From NCBI RefSeq assembly GCF_029278605.1, contig NZ_CP119572.1, forward strand, positions 1,054,001 through 1,118,000: 64,000 nt of DNA, in the 5' to 3' direction. Shown piece after piece: positions 59,908-64,000 of this stretch (positions within the stretch are counted from its first letter, which is position 1; every line of letters starts with the position of its first letter). The translations under genes were made by a program, and so were the position numbers. Below the pieces are notes generated by a model that saw only the letters and a list, made by a program, of their open reading frames with translations, was not told where the DNA came from and did not search any database. Origin of the DNA: Cupriavidus sp. WKF15. Its GTDB lineage: Bacteria; Pseudomonadota; Gammaproteobacteria; Burkholderiales; Burkholderiaceae.

Positions 59908-61881
59908 CTAGGCTGGCGTGTCCTCCAGCGGCGCGGCATAGCGCGCCTTGCCTTGGCGCTTGGCTTCATACAGAGCCATGTCGGCCCGCATGAACAGCTC
60001 GCTGACGGACATGCCTTCGCCGGGACGGTGAATGGCCGAGCCGACGCTGACGGTGGCGGCGTGCTCTTGCCCGTCGATGACGACCGGCGCCAGCGCCGTC
60101 TGCACGATGGTGTTGGCGATACGCTCGACCGCCCGGACATCGTTGACGTTCTCCAGGATCACCGCAAACTCATCGCCGCCAATGCGGGCCACGGCGTCGT
60201 CCTCGCGTACGCTGCAGGTCAGGCGCTGGGCCAGGGCAACCAGAAGGCGGTCGCCAATGGCGTGCCCGTAGCCGTCATTGACGGCCTTGAAGTCGTCCAG
60301 GTCGACCAGCAGCAGCGCTGCCGCCTGCCCGCTGGCGTCGGCGCGTGCCAGGGCTTCGGCAAAACGCCGGTCGAAGCCCTTGCGGTTGAGCAACCCGGTC
60401 AGGTGGTCGGACACGGTCTGCGCTTCCAGGCTGCGCAGCTTCTGGCGCTCGCTGGTGACATTGCGCGCGAACAGATGCAGCCCGAGGATGGTGTCCTGTG
60501 CATCGTTCCAGGCCGGCTGGCAAGTGAACTGCATGCATTCCGATCCGTCCGGGCTTTCGCGTGTGAACTTGACGGCCTTGCCGGCAAAGGCTTGCTCCAG
60601 ATGCGGGCGCGAGGCCAGATAGGCCTGCGTGCCCCACAGCTCGCGCAGCGAGAGGCCGATGATCTGCTGTGCCGGCAGCCCGAAATGGCGCGCATAGGCC
60701 TGGTTGACGAAGACAAAGCGCTCGTTCATGTCGATGAACGAGACAAAGTCCGGCACATGGTTGGCAATGGCCTCGATGCGCTTTTCGCTCTCGGCGGCGT
60801 GGTCCTTGGCCGTTTTCAGCGCGGCTTCGCGCTCGGAGAGCTGGCGCATGACGTCGGCGAAGGTCGCGGAGAGCTCGCCGATCTCGTCCTCGCGGCCCAC
60901 CGGCAACTCCGCGGCGGCGGCCGGGTTGGTGGCGACGCGGCGCACGGCACGGTGCAACCGCTGCAGCGGCGCGAGCAGCCGCCACATCACCAGCCACATC
61001 AGCGCGGCTGCGACCACCAGCGAGAGCGCGGCAATGGCGAGCACGCGAGGGCGCGCCGAGAACAGCGGTGCATAGGCCTCTTTGGCTGGCAGCACGGATA
61101 CCAGTTCCCAGCCGTTGGATTCCAGCAGGTAGCGCGCAATCACCGGCTGGCGCGGGCGGATGGGCTCCCAGAAGGATTCGGGCTGGTCGACGCCGCACGT
61201 CTCGCCGATGGCCCTGGCCGAGGCCAGGAGCTTCGAAGGATCCGGGTGCATGGCGTAGCGCGGGTTTGGGCCGGCGGAAACAAGGCAGAAGCTGCCCGTG
61301 ACGCCGGCAGGGCTGCGCGCCAGTTCGTGCAGGAAATTGTCCAGCGACAGGTTGATGACCCCGCCCACCACCGCGCGCAGTTCGCCACCCGGCCCATGCA
61401 GCGGAACCGCGAGCACCACGCCGGGCGACTTGGTCAGCTTGCCCTGGAGCAGGTCGGAAACCGCAAATGGTGCGCCATTGACGATCGCGCGGAAATAGTC
61501 GCGGTCACCCAGGTTGATGTGCACGCCCTCCGGCACCGCGGTGCTGAAGATCATTGCCCCGTTGGGGCCTGCCATGAACACGGCGTTGAAGGTCTCCGGC
61601 AGGTCTGGCATCTGCGTGGCGATGCGCTTGAGTTCGGACGGACGGCTGCCCAGCGCGGGCGCCAGCTGCTGGGCGATGTGGCGCAGGACGGAGGCACGGT
61701 TCTCGATCTTTTCGTCGAGCTGTTCGGCGACCAGCCTGACCAGGGAGTCCTGGTGGTTCTGCTGCTGGTCTTTCAGGCTGTAGTACGCGTAGTACTGCGA
61801 AGCGAATGCCCGCAGCACGATGATCAACGTAACCACCGTGGCGGTCGCGACCGCCATCCGCAGTTTGATTGAGTGACGCAT
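59908..61881 (-). CDS. Membrane diguanylate cyclase with Cache, HAMP, PAS and GGDEF
   Basis: Makes cyclic di-GMP in response to an extracytoplasmic ligand. The 657-residue protein begins MRHSIKLRMAV. The first membrane segment (about 10-28) and second (about 280-300) flank a periplasmic double-Cache sensor. Then come a HAMP domain, a PAS domain (HVPDFVSFIDMNERFVFVNQAYA) and a C-terminal GGDEF domain with intact GGDEF and the RxxD inhibitory site (REDD, five residues before it). The open frame extends 77 codons upstream without features. It lies next to the glycerol operon but convergently. Confidence 0.92.
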   Translation of the reverse strand: MRHSIKLRMAVATATVVTLIIVLRAFASQYYAYYSLKDQQQNHQDSLVRLVAEQLDEKIENRASVLRHIAQQLAPALGSRPSELKRIATQMPDLPETFNAVFMAGPNGAMIFSTAVPEGVHINLGDRDYFRAIVNGAPFAVSDLLQGKLTKSPGVVLAVPLHGPGGELRAVVGGVINLSLDNFLHELARSPAGVTGSFCLVSAGPNPRYAMHPDPSKLLASARAIGETCGVDQPESFWEPIRPRQPVIARYLLESNGWELVSVLPAKEAYAPLFSARPRVLAIAALSLVVAAALMWLVMWRLLAPLQRLHRAVRRVATNPAAAAELPVGREDEIGELSATFADVMRQLSEREAALKTAKDHAAESEKRIEAIANHVPDFVSFIDMNERFVFVNQAYARHFGLPAQQIIGLSLRELWGTQAYLASRPHLEQAFAGKAVKFTRESPDGSECMQFTCQPAWNDAQDTILGLHLFARNVTSERQKLRSLEAQTVSDHLTGLLNRKGFDRRFAEALARADASGQAAALLLVDLDDFKAVNDGYGHAIGDRLLVALAQRLTCSVREDDAVARIGGDEFAVILENVNDVRAVERIANTIVQTALAPVVIDGQEHAATVSVGSAIHRPGEGMSVSELFMRADMALYEAKRQGKARYAAPLEDTPA

Positions 61882-62087
61882 GATTTGCTTCTTCTTCCGC
61901 GCACTGACCCGTTTCCGGCCCCAGGGCATTTGGACTGACGACCCCGCCCTTCTTGTACGGAACCAGGCGTTCAGGGTAGCAGATGCGCCCATCATCGCCA
62001 TAGCCGTCGATATAAGTGGCGCGGCATTGTGGTGCGGGCTGCACTCCGTTGGCGCGTGTTGGTGGCAACGGCGCGACGGTATCGCGG

Positions 62088-62747
62088 TTATGGCGGTGTG
62101 CCAACGGGCCATTGCCGGATGCGCAGAATGACCCGGTCGGAGAGTCGGACAGCCAGTTCCAGCAAGGCGGGCTGCCGCTTGCGGCTGATGCCGACGGTAC
62201 AGCGCACCGAGGCGGCTTCGGCGTCGCCCGTTGGGGCTTCACGGCAGCCGCATCGCATCGCCAGCCGCAGGATATGCAGTGGGACGAAGCGCTCGGCCTG
62301 TTGCATGTCCGCCAGCGCCTCGGCGGTGAAATGCAGCGGCAGGCGGGACAGTCGGATGAATCGCTCGCGCAGCTTGCCGCAGGTGCGCGCGTCGAGTGCG
62401 GCGCCTTCGGCGTGGAAGCCGGCGCGCGTCATGCCGCAGGCTTCCGGTTGCCACAGGGCGCCGATGGCGAGGTAGGGCGGGGCCACCTGCCGCGGGCTGG
62501 CTTCGTGCGCTTCGTCGATCTTGACGAAGCTGCCAAGCAGGTCGTACGTGAGGGCTGTGGGGCCAAAAATGCGGTGGTAGCCGGTGATGCAGTCCAGGTC
62601 TTCGTCATAGACGGGCCTGGCGTCGCGTGGAACGCGGACCGGGCGGATTTCGAACCAGCCCGGTGACACAGGGTAGCGTCCGGCCCAGGCGAACACCGCT
62701 TGCGTGGGGATCGGTTGCAAAGGAGGGCGAAGCGACGACTGCGGCAT
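62088..62747 (-). CDS. Hypothetical protein, possibly cytosolic
   Basis: A 219-residue protein without a signal peptide or clear membrane segment. It contains FRVPRDARPVYDEDLDCITGYHRIFGPTALTYDLLGS-like sequence and a Cys/Arg-rich C-terminal third (AMRCGCREAP). I do not recognise a family. The 5' region includes a striking palindrome at 62814-62835. Conserved features of real coding sequence are modest, but no longer frame competes on this stretch. Confidence 0.6.
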   Translation of the reverse strand: MPQSSLRPPLQPIPTQAVFAWAGRYPVSPGWFEIRPVRVPRDARPVYDEDLDCITGYHRIFGPTALTYDLLGSFVKIDEAHEASPRQVAPPYLAIGALWQPEACGMTRAGFHAEGAALDARTCGKLRERFIRLSRLPLHFTAEALADMQQAERFVPLHILRLAMRCGCREAPTGDAEAASVRCTVGISRKRQPALLELAVRLSDRVILRIRQWPVGTPP

Positions 62748-62813
62748 GAACCCGCTCCTGCTCGATGGTGGAGCGGTCTACCGTATTGGCGCAGGGTTCG
62801 TGCCGGAATGAGA

Positions 62814-62835
62814 CGGTACCGTTTAATCGGTACCG
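62814..62835. promoter_or_regulatory. Paired CGGTACCG palindromes
   Basis: Two copies of the self-complementary octamer CGGTACCG (62814-62821 and 62828-62835) flank TTTAAT. The whole is also one inverted repeat. It lies 67-88 bases upstream of the minus-strand gene starting at 62747 and resembles a TetR-type operator. No regulator gene is adjacent in the window. Confidence 0.45.
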
Positions 62836-62893
62836 GGGCGTTGCGGGAACCGGCGTGAGTACGAGGCGAGTGCGGAAATGGAGCGCGGAAATG

Positions 62894-62919
62894 AAAAAAG
62901 CCAGCACAAGGCTGGCTTT
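62894..62919 (-). terminator. Terminator after tRNA-Val
   Basis: On the minus strand GCCAGC and GCTGGC form a stem followed by six T residues, 9 bases after the CCA end of the tRNA. Confidence 0.88.
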
Positions 62920-62927
62920 CCTGAATC

Positions 62928-63002
62928 TGGTGGGTGGTACAGGGATTGAACCTGTGACCCCTGCCGTGTGAAGGCAGTGCTCTACCGCTGAGCTAACCAC
63001 CC
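62928..63002 (-). tRNA. tRNA-Val (CAC)
   Basis: A 75-base cloverleaf on the minus strand with acceptor GGGTGGT/ACCACCC, anticodon CAC in the loop TTCACAC, GGTTCAATCC in the T arm and encoded CCA. Reads GUG. Confidence 0.95.
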
Positions 63003-63065
63003 CAGCTGCTGCGTCGCTTTCGTGTTGACTACGGCGTTGACTTCGTCGTGCAGCGGAGAAATGAG

Positions 63066-63094
63066 ATTATGCAGACCTTCTTGTATCTTGTAAA
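63066..63094 (-). promoter_or_regulatory. Sigma-70 promoter for tRNA-Val
   Basis: On the minus strand TTTACA and CATAAT are spaced exactly 17 bases. The -10 ends about 63 bases before the tRNA, implying a processed leader. Confidence 0.7.
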
Positions 63095-63135
63095 GCCCTT
63101 CCGTCAGATTTTTTCCTGGGCCGGACGCACAAGGG

Positions 63136-63849
63136 TCATGTCGCAGCAGCAGATTCCTGCCATACCGTCTTGCCGCCGCTCGCCTTGTCCAACTGCTTGA
63201 GCACACCGAGGTGTGCGGCTGCCTCGGCTTCGCTGGCGCGCAAGACGGGCAGGACGATGCTGGACAGGTCTATGGCCGTGACGGAGCCATCCGTGGTTTC
63301 CGCGCCGTCCAGCATGTCGATGACCAGCGAGTTCTGGCCGCGCGTCATGGCCAGGTAGACCTCGGCCAGCAGTTCGGCATCGAGCAGGGCGCCGTGCAGC
63401 GTGCGGTGGGCGTTGCTCACGCCGAGCCGGTCGCACAGCGCATCGAGTGAATTGCGCTTGCCAGGGAACATCTGGCGCGCCTCGAGCAGGGTATCGATCA
63501 CGCTGCCGACGTGGCTGCGGAACGGCGGCAGTCCCAGCAGGCGGAACTCCATGTCCAGGAAGCCAAGGTCGAACTGGGCGTTGTGGATGATCAGCTCGGC
63601 GTCCTGCACGAAGTCGCGAACCTCGTTGACAACCTCGGCGAACTTCGGTTTGTCGGCCAGGAATTCGATGGTGATGCCGTGGACGGCGACGGCGCCTTCG
63701 TCGATGTCGCGCTCGGGGTTGACATAGAAGTGCAGGTGGCGGCCGGTGAGTCGCCGGTTGACCAGTTCGACACACCCGATTTCAATCAGGCGGTCGCCGC
63801 TGGCGGCATTCAGGCCGGTGGTTTCGGTGTCGAGAACGATTTGTCGCAT
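63136..63849 (-). CDS. dnaQ: DNA polymerase III epsilon subunit
   Basis: The 3'-5' proofreading exonuclease of the replicative polymerase. The 237-residue protein begins MRQIVLDTETTGL with the DTE active-site motif at residues 7-9; the second acidic site is in HNAQFDLGFLD and the third in HRTLHGALLDAELLAEVYL. The C-terminal part for binding the alpha subunit is present. rnhA lies immediately upstream (31 bases) on the same strand, as in many proteobacteria. Confidence 0.96.
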   Translation of the reverse strand: MRQIVLDTETTGLNAASGDRLIEIGCVELVNRRLTGRHLHFYVNPERDIDEGAVAVHGITIEFLADKPKFAEVVNEVRDFVQDAELIIHNAQFDLGFLDMEFRLLGLPPFRSHVGSVIDTLLEARQMFPGKRNSLDALCDRLGVSNAHRTLHGALLDAELLAEVYLAMTRGQNSLVIDMLDGAETTDGSVTAIDLSSIVLPVLRASEAEAAAHLGVLKQLDKASGGKTVWQESAAAT

Positions 63850-63880
63850 GGCGGGCATTCTAGCGGACGCTCGGGCCGGC

Positions 63881-64000
63881 TCAGCCGCTGAGCGATTCGA
63901 CGCCGCGGTTGGCCAGCGCGTCGGCGCGTTCATTGCCCGGGTGGCCATTGTGGCCGCGTACCCAGTGCCAGCTGATCTGGTGCCGCTGCACCAGCCCGTC
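63881..64000 (-). CDS. rnhA: Ribonuclease HI, C-terminal part (cut by window edge)
   Basis: The last 39 codons of rnhA run off the right edge. The translation ends [31 protein letters not shown], the C-terminal block of RNase HI with the conserved His-Asp region. Stop codon at 63881-63883. The start lies outside the window. RNase HI removes the RNA strand of RNA-DNA hybrids. Confidence 0.93.
   Translation of the reverse strand, partial: DGLVQRHQISWHWVRGHNGHPGNERADALANRGVESLSG

Overview
The window is about 64 kb of high-GC chromosome from a beta-proteobacterium. Gene order (fabD-fabG-acpP-fabF, then rpoE-rseA-rseB-mucD, then lepA-lepB-rnc-era-recO-pdxJ-acpS-nagZ), EF-P with an arginine at residue 32 next to earP, and a glpSTPQV-type glycerol ABC system all point to Burkholderiaceae, most likely Cupriavidus or close to Ralstonia. 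This assignment is by recognition, not by database search. No insertion sequence, prophage, CRISPR array or plasmid function was seen. The window is core chromosome with a few small accessory patches.

Layout. 36-16885 (+) is one long housekeeping block: fatty acid synthesis, the sigma-E envelope-stress operon ending in the periplasmic protease MucD, a glutaredoxin-like protein, LepA, signal peptidase, RNase III, Era, RecO, PdxJ, AcpS and NagZ, closed by a strong terminator. 16983-18941 (-) holds efp and its rhamnosyltransferase gene earP. uvrC and pgsA follow, then tRNA-Gly x2 and tRNA-Cys. A divergent LysR/YeiH pair and tRNA-Leu lead into small exported proteins (a PY-rich one and one made of 12-residue repeats) and a GlcG-like protein. 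26368-28866 (-) is an iron/haem uptake group (hemP, then exbB-exbD-tonB), each unit with a Fur-box-like sequence; a 21-codon ORF sits in the tonB leader. Next come a tandem AAA+ ATPase, murI, class I fumarase, two membrane proteins, and acs followed by a sodium/solute symporter that carries an EF-hand loop.

Right half. tRNA-Ser is followed by a patch of small unrecognised genes (40.3-41.9 kb), then a D-amino-acid-type aminotransferase, a YfiR/diguanylate cyclase pair, and several small proteins. 47.7-59.9 kb is a glycerol module: glpK-glpD (-), a NUDIX gene and purU (+), glpR (-) and a six-gene glycerol ABC transporter operon (+), with an unusual split GlpR-type operator between glpR and the transporter. 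The window ends with a second membrane diguanylate cyclase, an unknown protein, tRNA-Val, dnaQ and the 3' end of rnhA.

How the parts work together: GlpR, the ABC importer, GlpK and GlpD form a complete route from external glycerol to dihydroxyacetone phosphate. Acs and its neighbouring symporter probably handle acetate or other short acids. RpoE, RseA, RseB and MucD form a signal-transduction chain. ExbB, ExbD and TonB energise outer-membrane iron transport. EarP modifies the adjacent EF-P. Nothing here is a clear new multi-gene system. The best leads are single features: the EF-hand symporter, the split operator, the repeat proteins, the Fur-controlled micro-ORF, the tandem AAA+ protein, and several perfect palindromes in promoter regions.
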